From: Bathynomus jamesi
Lineage: Eukaryota > Arthropoda > Malacostraca > Isopoda > Cirolanidae
Length of the DNA stretch: 64,000 bases
Assembly (NCBI GenBank): GCA_023014485.1
Contig: JAJOZX010002351.1
Coordinates: forward strand, 75,001-139,000
Reading direction: 5' to 3'
The notes beneath the pieces were generated by a model. The model saw only the letters and a list, made by a program, of their open reading frames with translations. It made no database searches and had not been told where the DNA came from. Positions 47,674 to 52,954 of the stretch are shown here, piece by piece. Each line of letters opens with the position of its first letter. The stretch's first letter is position 1. Made by a program: the position numbers and the translations under genes.

Positions 47674-48186
47674 CCACATGTATGCATTGATAAAATCTTC
47701 CAGTATACATTTTAATAGAAAAACCTTTCATAGGATGCCATTATGTGTCCAGCGGCCTTCTTTGTGAATAGGGACCCCAAATATTGGGACTCACCTGATG
47801 AATTCCTTCCTGAAAGATTTCTTGACGCAAATGGAAAATTCGTACAACCCAAGGAAGGATTTCAACCATTCGGAATTGGTAAATAAAAAAAATGCGATAT
47901 TTATTATAAAGTGGTTCTCGCTACACAACTAAACTTACTTTGTAGTTTTTCATATCATCAGATTTAAAATGATAAAAATACTCCTACAAAGCTTTTTTTT
48001 TCAGGAAAACGACAGTGCATCGGGGAAGCTTTGGCTCGAATGACACTTTTCGTTTTTTTAACAACAGTTGTACAGCACCTCAATCTCGCGGTTCCTCCAG
48101 GAAAAACAGTTGACTTGACACCATTGCCAATTTCATTTGTAAATGCGCCAAACGTAAATCAAGATTTCTTGATAACGACACGGTGA
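29468..48186 (+). CDS. Cytochrome P450, CYP2-clan type, nine visible exons
   Basis: This heme monooxygenase of the endoplasmic reticulum is the only clear host gene here. Exons: 29468-29576, 30098-30228, 32105-32323, 32499-32698, 39651-39765, 40318-40498, 47505-47622, 47734-47878 and 48005-48186. All have AG/GT borders and compatible phases, giving about 465 residues. Motifs in order are FPLIGYIPL, WRMGTRLVVFLFD, RRFTLHHLRDLGMGK (helix C), AGSDTVTTT (helix I), EVHR (ExxR), PERF and the heme loop FQPFGIGKRQCIGE. The stop is at 48184-48186, with aataaa at about 48202. The N-terminal membrane-anchor exon is not in view. The frame is intact, so the gene is probably functional. Substrate and subfamily cannot be told. 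Introns 2, 4 and 6 hold most of the mobile DNA. Confidence 0.93.
29757..29826 (+). repeat. tRNA-like sequence in a P450 intron
   Basis: The text catagctcagtggataacac resembles an A box and ggtcgggggctcgaacacc a degenerate B box, about 50 bases apart. It is probably the head of a tRNA-derived SINE and not a functional tRNA, as the acceptor stem does not pair. Confidence 0.45.
30098..30228 (+). CDS. P450 exon b
   Basis: The exon completes the serine codon of the previous exon and encodes WRMGTRLVVFLFDGKMIREA and then FTGKDFIYRPPMR. The acceptor is ttttttataag and the donor gtaagttaaa. Confidence 0.88.
30362..31737 (+). mobile_element. DD37E mariner-like element, copy 2, intact
   Basis: TA at 30362-30363 and 31736-31737 flank a 1372-bp element with the same inverted ends as copy 1. 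It lies in a P450 intron in the sense orientation. The ORF is uninterrupted, so the element may be active or only recently dead. Confidence 0.93.
30511..31623 (+). CDS. DD37E Tc1/mariner-superfamily transposase, intact
   Basis: The 370-codon ORF begins MASQLIGDSERQRVIDRIRA. The N-terminal region is a helix-turn-helix DNA-binding domain (WIAKKLRRSEDFVKRNW; GRPNLPLSQETKDIIE). The catalytic domain has first Asp in LAVSDEFF and second Asp in ITLLHDKAPCF. The final Glu, in SPDLNVCEHIG, lies 37 residues after the second Asp, hence DD37E, a spacing known from mosquito elements. The protein cuts and pastes at TA. It is full length with no stop or frameshift. The start is the first ATG after the 5' end, preceded by in-frame stops. 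Confidence 0.92.
   Translation: MASQLIGDSERQRVIDRIRAITFREVRDAGATFITRSWIAKKLRRSEDFVKRNWNKTLDECEMDTTKFGRPNLPLSQETKDIIESGTRNRKNSCAKLSREIEVLRGKIVSGEIIRLYRHRQGLKPWHELPKPRKTQLNIDDRMWFAHYLEDWDVDDFMHLAVSDEFFVYVTRRPNYQNDRVWATTPDEIDNNEHYRELLKSPDCVGVFVLFTAKKLMWVLKPNGQSWDGQYFRDIILSQHVIPFLRNPNNVMDVDQITLLHDKAPCFKALATQQLLRNHEIDFFGNEEWPGNSPDLNVCEHIGSIIKDKVECLLFQEPVANRFSKDTMMQHIETVLANLRNDQDLFTSLLASYPKRIQAVLEANDGNTKF
31738..31870 (-). repeat. 5S rRNA-like short repeat
   Basis: On the minus strand (about 31843 to 31793) the text agcgaagttaagcgatattg, then gtagttcgatggggtaccgt, follows the internal promoter region of 5S rRNA (C box gaagttaagc, then tagttggatgggtgaccg). It probably marks a 5S-derived SINE. Confidence 0.6.
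32105..32323 (+). CDS. P450 exon c (helix C)
   Basis: The exon encodes GLARCNGASWQQSRRFTLHH and LRDLGMGKSSLLPVIHEEA, the W-x-x-x-R heme-propionate contact and helix C. It follows the acceptor ctttgcag and ends at gtaagaaac. Confidence 0.93.
32499..32698 (+). CDS. P450 exon d
   Basis: The exon encodes KRYTIEDEELQRFLYLLKEF and continues to FDKHLRDLLM (helices F-G region). The acceptor is cttcttag and the donor gtaagtactc. It ends on a whole codon. Confidence 0.9.
32710..33005. other. (TA)n and unclassified intron repeat
   Basis: A (TA)n tract at 32716-32748 is followed by a stretch with two similar segments (agggtggcccttatttttca and aaggtggcccccaaaggccc). It looks like an old repeat that I cannot classify. 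No gene. Confidence 0.4.
33060..33515 (-). pseudogene. Mariner-like transposase C-terminal fragment with hairpin
   Basis: On the minus strand the text VYQHDGAPCHYAKIVQDYLN, then RWIGRGSNRPWPAR and, after one break, PDLTPLDFFAWGF continues to about 33110. It is the catalytic C-terminal half of a transposase related to the one at 33502-34548. It begins in a perfect 48-bp inverted repeat (33403-33450 and 33468-33515). Confidence 0.75.
33403..33515. repeat. Perfect 48-bp hairpin within transposase sequence
   Basis: Bases 33403-33450 are the exact complement of 33468-33515, with a 17-base loop. Both arms encode the second catalytic Asp block (YQHDGAPCHYAKI), in opposite directions. Confidence 0.95.
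33502..34548 (-). pseudogene. DD41D mariner-like transposase with one nonsense codon
   Basis: The frame runs without shift from MSSHDECPSKMTTVQRKVQ at 34548 to a stop at 33502, with a single internal TAG at 33718-33720 directly after WIGRGG. The N-terminal helix-turn-helix domain (LVRHEYRRVF, NNIRRWDKQLKETGSL, KKRSGRPSVSDDSIEAIR) precedes the catalytic domain: first Asp VFSDECTFHVSG, second FQQDGAPPHYANV, third SPDLTPLDFYLWG. With the stop counted as a residue, 41 residues separate the second and third Asp, hence DD41D. The last residues (after LDVCRA) are replaced by the hairpin junction. About 349 codons; nearly complete. Confidence 0.88.
34729..34817. repeat. (TA)n microsatellite
   Basis: Nearly uninterrupted TA repeats with two CACA interruptions. 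The tract borders a 114-bp inverted repeat that begins at 34818. Confidence 0.95.
34818..35690. repeat. Triplicated unit arranged as inverted and direct copies
   Basis: Bases 34818-34931 are complementary to 35082-35195, forming a 114-bp-arm palindrome. In addition, 35387-35655 is the complement of most of 34818-35083 (about 265 bases). The plus copies continue into tcataaaaaactcag and an imperfect ctcag...ctgag hairpin, ending in cattccca beside another (TA)n. No coding function is seen. Confidence 0.85.
35808..35872 (-). repeat. tRNA-derived SINE head
   Basis: On the minus strand A-box-like tggcctagtggttaagacgc and B-box-like ggttcggattcc lie at normal tRNA spacing. No paired acceptor stem is seen. 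It ends a few bases from a second tRNA-like segment. Confidence 0.65.
35925..36010 (-). repeat. tRNA-like sequence with canonical B box
   Basis: On the minus strand ggtgttgtggttagcgtcg (A box) and gggttcgagaccc (perfect B box with paired T-stem) are present. The anticodon arm is poor, so it is more likely a SINE head than a working tRNA gene. Confidence 0.6.
36132..39048 (-). pseudogene. Jockey-like LINE ORF2, decayed
   Basis: The endonuclease N-terminus reads FINFCNIRGLFSNFQSVKHH then LLFLTETQVSG (38572-38810). The reverse transcriptase has AIVLDISKAFDRVWHKSLIS and NSGVPQGSVLSPTLFLLFIN (36960-37230), but the YADD box near 36920 is damaged. The C-terminus has YRGLVRPCREYASHVWDGS and RVESKAFRLINS (36132-36602). 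Many indels and stops are present. Families with the same LTETQ-type endonuclease are common in decapod crustaceans, which hints at the host but does not prove it. Confidence 0.75.
37320..37466. other. Short AT-rich insertion in the jockey-like LINE
   Basis: The reverse transcriptase text breaks at LLTIFF on one side and resumes at SDRQYGS on the other. The intervening 145 bp has aattcaattcaattcaatt and no coding. It may be a small MITE, but the ends and duplication are unclear. Confidence 0.4.
39123..39410. other. ttagg-like run and intron sequence, no gene
   Basis: Four cctaa units (taacctaacctaacctaaca) lie at 39125-39143, resembling the arthropod telomere motif but too short to be telomeric. 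The rest is anonymous intron sequence. Confidence 0.4.
39415..39575 (+). repeat. 5S rRNA-derived short repeat
   Basis: The text gtaataccgcttaccatcgg, then ttagcgaagttaagcgac, then gagttagatgggtgatcgcc follows 5S rRNA across its whole internal promoter. Mutations at paired positions argue against a functional 5S gene. Confidence 0.7.
39651..39765 (+). CDS. P450 exon e
   Basis: The exon encodes NMVKAHEKKLDINNPKDYID and SYLIEIKKQENDPEPLFT. The acceptor is tttcctttcag and the donor gtaagtatag. Confidence 0.88.
39835..40000 (+). repeat. 5S rRNA-derived short repeat, diverged
   Basis: The text catcgatcagcgaagttaaa, then gtgtagtaattggatggaag matches the central 5S region. It is followed by gcgacccgtggttcgg. 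A weaker relative (ccgcttgccgtaagatcaaa) lies at 40080-40150. Confidence 0.55.
40318..40498 (+). CDS. P450 exon f (helix I)
   Basis: The exon encodes ENLVVTIGDLYRAGSDTVTT and then FKWILLYLTKYPEIQ. The AGSDTVTTT stretch is the oxygen-activating helix I motif. The donor is gtatgtaatg. Confidence 0.93.
40574..40657. repeat. (TA)n microsatellite, 84 bp
   Basis: Uninterrupted TA dinucleotides, the longest such tract in the window, in P450 intron 6. Confidence 0.97.
40851..43165 (-). mobile_element. DNA transposon of unrecognised family with intact ORF
   Basis: Inverted ends begin cactggtctaca at 40854 and, on the other strand, at 43162. A second matching block (tgcttc-x-gaaataaaa type) lies a little further in. 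TAA flanks both ends (40851-40853 and 43163-43165), giving a 3-bp duplication. CACTG ends with a 2-3-bp duplication suggest the CACTA/Mirage/Chapaev group, but TAA would also suit PIF/Harbinger. The class is therefore open. Confidence 0.7.
41037..42731 (-). CDS. 564-residue transposon-encoded protein, probable transposase
   Basis: The intact ORF starts MPRNCVNSIDNFCYVCGELT. The N-terminal zinc-binding region has CYVCGE and later CCNTCATNLRQW (residues 13-65), followed by a second Cys pair around CYFCIVPP. An acidic linker rich in E, D and S (LESEDEENEGTCETC) spans residues 145-165. The C-terminal half has a Cys-rich GYTRYCCFLCEWDSR, then HIKLGVMKNFVKAMD, and ends with VSDEHGERFHQDISAMEKRY. 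Acidic residues that could form a DDE-type site exist, but I cannot assign them. Proteins of this kind are multicopy in arthropod genomes. Its place between inverted ends makes it the element's own transposase. No lesion is seen. Confidence 0.7.
   Translation of the reverse strand: MPRNCVNSIDNFCYVCGELTFASQKRAITAVIRKAYHLYFGCKIGDQDKSWAPHICCNTCATNLRQWLNRKRKSMPFAVPLVWREPTDHVSNCYFCIVPPVKKGISKKKKWILQYPNISSAIRPVSHGEGLPIPEPPHSFSLESEDEENEGTCETCELSTSQDPEFVYNLTSKPHMITQNELNDLIRDLELPKIKAELLGSRLQQWNLLAENVIVCKFRDRPKDFVPFFIMEGDLVACNDIDGLMAALNIIHNPDEWRLFIDSSKLSLKAVLLHIGNVLPSIPVRHAVHMKEKYDNMKQLLNCINYDKHQWQVCGDLKVVAIVLGLQPGYTRYCCFLCEWDSRARTSHYIKKDWPLRHSLEPGTKSVQYPPLVESNKILLPPLHIKLGVMKNFVKAMDKTGAAFKYLGGKFPKLSEAKIKEGVFVGLQIRELLRDEEFDLILGGEEKTAWNAFRLVATNFLGNTKVDNYRELVENLLLSYQKMGCNMSLKIHFLHSHLEFFLANCGAVSDEHGERFHQDISAMEKRYQGKWSPSLLADYCWTITRDAPEVEYKRQAKKRRAESI
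43166..43479. other. Intron sequence without gene
   Basis: AT-rich, with a short run taacctaacctaacc near 43318-43332 and a (TA)n tract at 43460-43477. Nothing else is recognised. Confidence 0.4.
43480..43694. repeat. Palindrome with locus-specific arms around the shared core
   Basis: Bases 43480-43545 pair with 43629-43694 (66 bases, four mismatches). The 83-base centre contains ggttaagtcgtaatattttc and gttaggccaactgtattccc followed by ttgacgattgg, the same core seen at 1657-1842 and 49.4-50.9 kb. The arms (agggatttcatgaaatccct units) are unlike those of the other copies. Confidence 0.88.
44105..47110 (-). mobile_element. CR1-clade LINE in P450 intron 6
   Basis: A minus-strand copy of about 3 kb related to the element at 5120-9827, as shown by shared text such as FKLANVTPIFKKGD, NYRPISLTSVVGKLLES and HGFR. 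The 5' side is truncated inside the endonuclease domain. It ends beside a (TA)n tract at 47133-47166. Confidence 0.85.
44171..47062 (-). pseudogene. CR1 LINE ORF2, decayed, catalytic Asp mutated
   Basis: Endonuclease fragments are GGVMLYIKDNIANVMEV (about 46850) and MGDFNCANMNYDTMQ, then SNSDHNMVEF (46331-46663). The reverse transcriptase has SPGPDSIYPIQLKELKE, YLDFQKAFDTVPHKR (45236-45754), and KFANDTNLGG (about 45085) in place of the usual FADD, so one of the paired catalytic Asp is Asn. The C-terminal part has VLGFIARNSEYKSRDI and TLETRRLRGDLIQVFK. More than six frame breaks are present. Confidence 0.85.
47505..47622 (+). CDS. P450 exon g (ExxR)
   Basis: The exon encodes LPFTEAVIHEVHRHASFIKF and MAVRDTQLGGYTIPK. 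E-V-H-R is the invariant ExxR pair of helix K. The splice phase joins the preceding exon's AG to make Arg. Confidence 0.93.
47640..47672. repeat. (TTA)n microsatellite in a short P450 intron
   Basis: About ten tandem tta units lie between exons g and h. Confidence 0.9.
47734..47878 (+). CDS. P450 exon h (PERF)
   Basis: The exon encodes DAIMCPAAFFVNRDPKYWDS, PDEFLPERFLDANGKF and the start of the heme loop, GFQPFGIG. The acceptor is cctttcatag and the donor gtaaataaaa. Confidence 0.93.
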
Positions 48187-48210
48187 ATAAATTAAGTGAC
48201 AAATAAAATT
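48005..48210 (+). CDS. P450 last exon and polyadenylation signal
   Basis: The exon encodes GKRQCIGEALARMTLFVFLT and ends NVNQDFLITTR before the TGA at 48184-48186. The cysteine of RQCIG is the heme ligand. An aataaa hexamer follows at about 48202. Confidence 0.93.
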
Positions 48211-48482
48211 ATCGTATAAATATTGTATAAAAAGTATAGAACGTTGTTAATTAACTTGATTTTCCGCCACGTCTACATTTGAGTAACAAAAGTCTTTTTT
48301 TCTCTGGTTTGATATTATTTCGTTATGGGAGAATATTAATTAATGAAAGTATTTCTTTAAGAATTTGTTATATAAGTTTTAACAGCGTAGGTCATTTGAT
48401 TTTTAAGCTTATCAGTAGTGATTATATAAACTATTTTAAAATAATATAATATATAACTCGAAATTTAAGTAAAAAAAAGCAT

Positions 48483-48545
48483 GGTGGTTAACCTAATGGT
48501 TAAGACGCTGGGCTGCTGATCGAAAGGTTGTGAGGTCGGGATGAG
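48483..48545 (+). repeat. tRNA-derived SINE head
   Basis: The text ggtggttaacctaatggtta, then agacgctgggctgctgatcg, then a degenerate B box (ggttgtgaggtcgggat) matches a tRNA-type SINE promoter. It ends near a (TA)n/(CA)n tract at 48570-48620. Confidence 0.6.
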
Positions 48546-48569
48546 AACTTTGTAATATATACACACACA

Positions 48570-48618
<49 letters not shown>

Positions 48619-48751
48619 TTACCAAAATTATTCGATTAAGCTTCTTGCCAGTATTCGAATGTTGCAAATATTAATTGTTCTGTAGAGAGCAGCACTTTAA
48701 TCCAAAGGCATAGTAAGCTAGTCTGCTACCTGTTACAATCAGTACTTGTAG

Positions 48752-48958
48752 TTATGACACGTGGATCTGACGAAGTCCCGCTACACAATGTTTACATTCG
48801 ATGGCAAATTCTGGGTGCGTCAACAACCCAGAAAACACTTCGATCTTCAGTGCATTGTCCCGACTGTGAAGTATGGAGGTGACTGTATGTTTCTCATAGT
48901 TTGGACCAGGGTTATTAGCGTGTGTAAAGGGTACAATGACTCTCAGGGTGTACTGTGA
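48752..48958 (+). pseudogene. Tc1-like transposase fragment
   Basis: A 65-codon stretch has TMFTFDGKFWVRQQPRKHFD and QCIVPTVKYGGDCMF. It matches the region between the first and second catalytic Asp of Tc1 transposases (the R-R-x..PTVK-GG block). Both flanks have decayed beyond recognition. Confidence 0.65.
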
Positions 48959-48959
48959 C

Positions 48960-49380
48960 ATCAAAAATTGGAAAGTGTTCATGGAGGAATAAAGCTGTCT
49001 TGAAGTCCAAGGTTGGGTCTACACCCTATTAAATACATTGTAAACAGTTATCCTTTGTTTTATTTATGTTGTCCCAACCATCACAAGATTTTACTAGTAC
49101 CCTATCATTTCCCAACTCCACGAACATCGTAAACTTAAAGGGCATAAAAAATTTAAAAAGTTTCGTAAATGTACGAAATATTTTTATATCAATTTCCCAA
49201 CCAACTCTTTGATGAATGCTCGTAAAATAACGAAGTGAGCAAACAGAAAAATTTTCTCAATTTCGGACACAATTTTTAATATTGCTAATATTAAGGCTTT
49301 CTACTTCTCTTCGCTAATCATTTTCACTGAATGTAAATGAATGTAAATTTAATTTAGAAATGCAAAATACAATATCCGGA
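48960..49380. other. Anonymous AT-rich sequence
   Basis: No gene. It may include degraded 3' parts of the Tc1-like fragment. Confidence 0.4.
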
Positions 49381-49667
49381 CCTTTTCCAGTTTGTGTACC
49401 GTTTTTCATATAATTTATTTTTGAGAATATTTTTGTTAAAACTAACGAAAATATCACGACTTAACCTAACCAATTATCAAGGGCGTACAGTTGATCTATT
49501 ATTAATTATAACATTGTTTGTTTCTGGAATAGTCTTTACTATTTACTAATAGATCAACTGTACGCTCTTGATAATTGGTTAGGTTAAGTCGTGATATTTT
49601 CGTTAGTTTTAACAAAAATATTCTCAAAAATAAATTATATGAAAAACGGTACACAAACTGGAAAAGG
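49381..49667. repeat. Palindrome with unique outer arms and core repeat in each arm
   Basis: Bases 49381-49503 pair with 49547-49667 at a few mismatches. Each arm consists of an outer unique part (ccttttccagtttgtgtacc and onward, about 55 bases) and an inner part that is the shared core (actaacgaaaatatcacgac, then ttaacctaaccaatt, then gggcgtacagttgatcta). The loop is about 43 bases. Confidence 0.92.
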
Positions 49668-49836
49668 CCCCAATATCCAAAATAAAAATGTATAAAATAA
49701 TAATGAGAATATCATTGGAACATATAAAAGTAACGGGTTATTATACCATTAACAATATAATATATTAATATGTCCGCAAAATTATACACATTTATGTATC
49801 AACAGGGGTGGGAGAGTGGGAAATACGGATATTTTC

Positions 49837-50081
49837 GGTTTGGCGGACTGCCATAGATTTTTACGAAACTTAGCAAATCAAGTAGTTCGCTATCTTAGAT
49901 CAAGTGTACGCCTTTGAAGATTGGTTAGGTTAGGTCGTGATATTTTCGTTAGTTTACTGTCAAAACTAACAAAAATATCACAACTTAACCTAACCATTCG
50001 TCAAGGGCGTACAGTTGATCTAAGACAGCAAACTAATTGATTTGCTAAGTTTCATGAAAATCTGTAGGAGACCGCCAAACC
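49837..50081. repeat. Second palindrome with different outer arms and the same core
   Basis: Bases 49837-49955 pair with 49963-50081, about 119 per arm, with roughly a dozen mismatches. The outer part (ggtttggcgg ... aaacttagcaaatca) is unrelated to that of the neighbouring palindrome. The inner part is the core, placed in the opposite orientation relative to the arm (gattggttaggttaggtcgt towards the loop). The loop is 7 bases. Confidence 0.92.
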
Positions 50082-50773
50082 TAAAAGACCCAAAAGTACA
50101 TCATGGATAATGCGTTATTTTATCTTTTGTTGGAAATTGTATTATTTGTAACTATCAACTGGAATTTGAGAAATCCCATATACACATAAGCAAATGCATA
50201 TTTAAGGGGTTAATGTGTGTAATTGATGTCAGCGTATATACATTATTTAATTATTGTTAATGCGTTAATGCAGTTTGTGTACAATGTCTTGAAAAGTTCT
50301 TTTCTATAGTAAAACAATAATCCAATAGTATTATTGGATTACTGCGAAAGGCGTAGCGTGCGTTCTATTATGTATATGTATTATATATTTCTAAAGTTCA
50401 TGTTAATATACAGAGAGAATCGAAATTACGTCAGTTTTGATGAAATTAGTGTTTCGTTTCATTTACTGTTGAAGCAGTTCCTAATAAATGATTAAAATTT
50501 TCTACAAATTTTGAACGTGACATACTGTAACATTCCACGCCATCTACAGTATTTCATATTCATATAATTTTGCATTTAAAGTTTTCTTCATTTTTAATAT
50601 GATGGATATTTTTCATCAATTACTGGAAATTATGGAAATTAAATTATATTGTATTCATGGCTTATGGCTGATTGCTACGAAATGTTAAGGTCTCATACAT
50701 TCATTATATGGCCCTATAAACAATCCGTCCATTTTTTAGTTTTTTAAAAAATGTATTTTTTATAATTATTTTC
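50082..50773. other. Anonymous AT-rich sequence
   Basis: No gene, no recognisable repeat. Confidence 0.4.
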
Positions 50774-50917
50774 GGATCACCTGAAGATCAGGGCCCCCAG
50801 TTAGTCAAGGGCGTACAGTTGACCTAACGATTGGTTAGGTTAAGTCGTGATATTTTCGTTAGTTAGCCTTATAAGGCTAACTAACGAAGGCTGGGGGCCC
50901 TGATCTTCAGGTGATCC
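50774..50917. repeat. Third palindrome: perfect 27-bp arms around a single core
   Basis: Bases 50774-50800 are the exact complement of 50891-50917 (arms ggatcacctgaagatcaggg then cccccag). The 90-base centre contains one core (gggcgtacagttgacctaac, gattggttaggttaagtcgt, gatattttcg) and an internal 30-bp perfect palindrome (50857-50886, cgttagttagcctta and complement). Confidence 0.93.
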
Positions 50918-51230
50918 TTATTTTCCTCTGAATAAATTTTTATTTTAAAGAAAATATTAAGTTTCGCGAAAACCAGTCTTTCGGCAAAATTGAACTTTGC
51001 TTCGGAGATCTTGATTGGTAGAAACTAGTCACGTGGGAAATGACTAACAAATCCAAAACGACCACCTAACCTAGTGTAATCTGATCTCCGCGAAATTTAA
51101 TATTAGCGAAATTTTAAATGCAAATACAATTTGTTTTTAATTAAAATTGTTTAATAAAACTGCAAATGTTGAACAAAACTATAAATATCCGATATGTAAA
51201 GTCATCTTTCTAAAACCGAGTGTCGTAATG
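50918..51230. other. Anonymous sequence before mariner fragment
   Basis: No gene is recognised. AT-rich. Confidence 0.4.
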
Positions 51231-51248
51231 GGATAAGGACACTGTACG

Positions 51249-51710
51249 TTGCGTCAGAATACGAATAATGATAATGATAACCTTGAACATTATCTAGAGC
51301 GTGGAACTACAGTAACAAGTGCACCGTATTCTGACATGCTTCGGAATGAGTTAAAGCAAGCAATTCGCACAAAACGGAGAGTGAGAATGTCGGAAGGTGT
51401 TATTCTGTTACACGACAATGCGCGCCCTCATACCGCTGCACAGACTAGAAAATGCCTTCAAGAACTTAAAGTTGAAGTTCTCGACCATCCAGTCTACAGT
51501 CCAGACCTGGCAACTTCGGATTTTTACCTGTTTGGACCACTAAAAGACGCTTTGAGAGGTCAGCGATTCCAAGGCGATGATGACCTGAAGGAGGTGGTGC
51601 ATAACTGGCTACGCACACAGCCAAAAACATTCTTTTGTGATGGCATTAGGAAGCTTGTAGATCGCTGGACTAAGTGTATAGAGAAACAGGGAGACTATGT
51701 CGAGAGGTGA
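51249..51710 (+). pseudogene. Mariner (DD34D) transposase C-terminal half
   Basis: The 153-codon frame has VILLHDNARPHTAAQTRKCL, then LDHPVYSPDLATSDFYLFGP. The spacing between the two aspartates is 34 residues, the mariner signature. The C-terminal region (FQGDDDLKEVVHNWL, DGIRKLVDRWTKCIEK) is normal and ends properly. The N-terminal half and first Asp are missing, so the copy is truncated. Confidence 0.85.
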
Positions 51711-51774
51711 TGTGTTTATAATCTATTAGATGTGAAAATAAAATTGTGAAAATAAAAAGTGCGGATACTTATGG

Positions 51775-51960
51775 AATTACCCTCGTATTTATAGTACTTT
51801 TTATTATTTACAGCAACTGTTCAAAATAGTTTCCCTGCATCAAAGTACATGCTTCAACGCGTCCTTGAAAATTTTGCCGCATACGTTCGAAAACACCTAC
51901 ATGGTTGCGTATTATTTCTAAACAATCTTGAATACGTTGCCACAATTCATCTATGTTATT
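51775..51960 (-). pseudogene. Transposase C-terminal fragment
   Basis: On the minus strand, NNIDELWQRIQDCLEIIRNH, then RMRQNFQGRVEAC and NYFEQLL match the C-terminus of DUF4817-type mariner-like transposases. Only this end survives. Confidence 0.55.
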
Positions 51961-52520
51961 AACTTATCTTGCAGTATTGGGGGCGCTGGAGCAAAGATGA
52001 TGAAAGACTGCAGCAACGAATTTTCTTTTTTTATTACTATTGTTACGGGCGGCAATGTGAAGCTTAAGATTTTCATGGCTGCGTTCTTTTCTAAAGTTTT
52101 ATTGCGGTGCTGGGGCCTTCGGGACCAGTAATTTGGGGGAGGGCTGGTCACACATATATTTTCGTTCATTACACATCATCCCCATCCACCATACGAAGTT
52201 TGGTCGAAATCAGTTCAGAAACGTAAAAGTTTTTCTACGGACAGACTGACAAACGTTCTGTGAATTTATAGTAAGATTAGAATTTCCGCAGCTGAAGAAA
52301 ATTACACAGGAGAAGCAACACCTGAAACTGATATGATTTGATAATTCACAACAACTATATAGTTAAGGACGTCATAATCACAATTTACCCTTGTACTGAA
52401 TGACTTATTAAGTGTACGCGTACTTTGTATACGAAGTTCTATTATTCAGACTATGTTATTATTACTGTATACATGAAAAGATTTGCACAAGAATCCATCA
52501 AAGAAGGGTTCATGTGTAAG
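51961..52520. other. Anonymous sequence with a repeat-like 3' end
   Basis: The text gaagtttggtcgaaatcagt, then tcagaaacgt and cagactgacaaacg looks like the 3' end of a dispersed repeat. No reading frame is convincing. Confidence 0.35.
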
Positions 52521-52647
52521 TACTTATACTTTGGCGTTACCATACAACCAATTTAAGGGAATCCCATTTTGGTTTAATAGGATTATAATGATAACAACAG
52601 ATAAGTCGAATATTGCAATTAATCCGCCAACATACATAAATGGCGTA

Positions 52648-52684
<37 letters not shown>

Positions 52685-52752
52685 TTATAATCCTATTAAA
52701 CCAAAATGGGATTCCCTTAAATTGGTTGTATGATAACGCCAAAGTATAAGTA
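52521..52752. repeat. 72-bp-arm palindrome centred on (TA)n
   Basis: Bases 52521-52592 pair with 52681-52752 almost perfectly. The centre holds about 60 unique bases and a (TA)n tract (52650-52682). No core repeat is present here. Confidence 0.92.
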
Positions 52753-52954
52753 ATTTTTTGATGGCACAGTCGTAAATCCTCATTTACCAGCACTTCATTA
52801 AGGAGTAAAAATGTTGAAAATACTAGGGGCACTCAATATATTTTGCCCCACCATTTATTCTTAGCTAAATAATGGCCATGGGGTTGACATGTCTTTTGGG
52901 CCGTAAGTTTCAACTTTCTGCGCTTCACATAACCGGATGTTTCCAGTTTCAACC

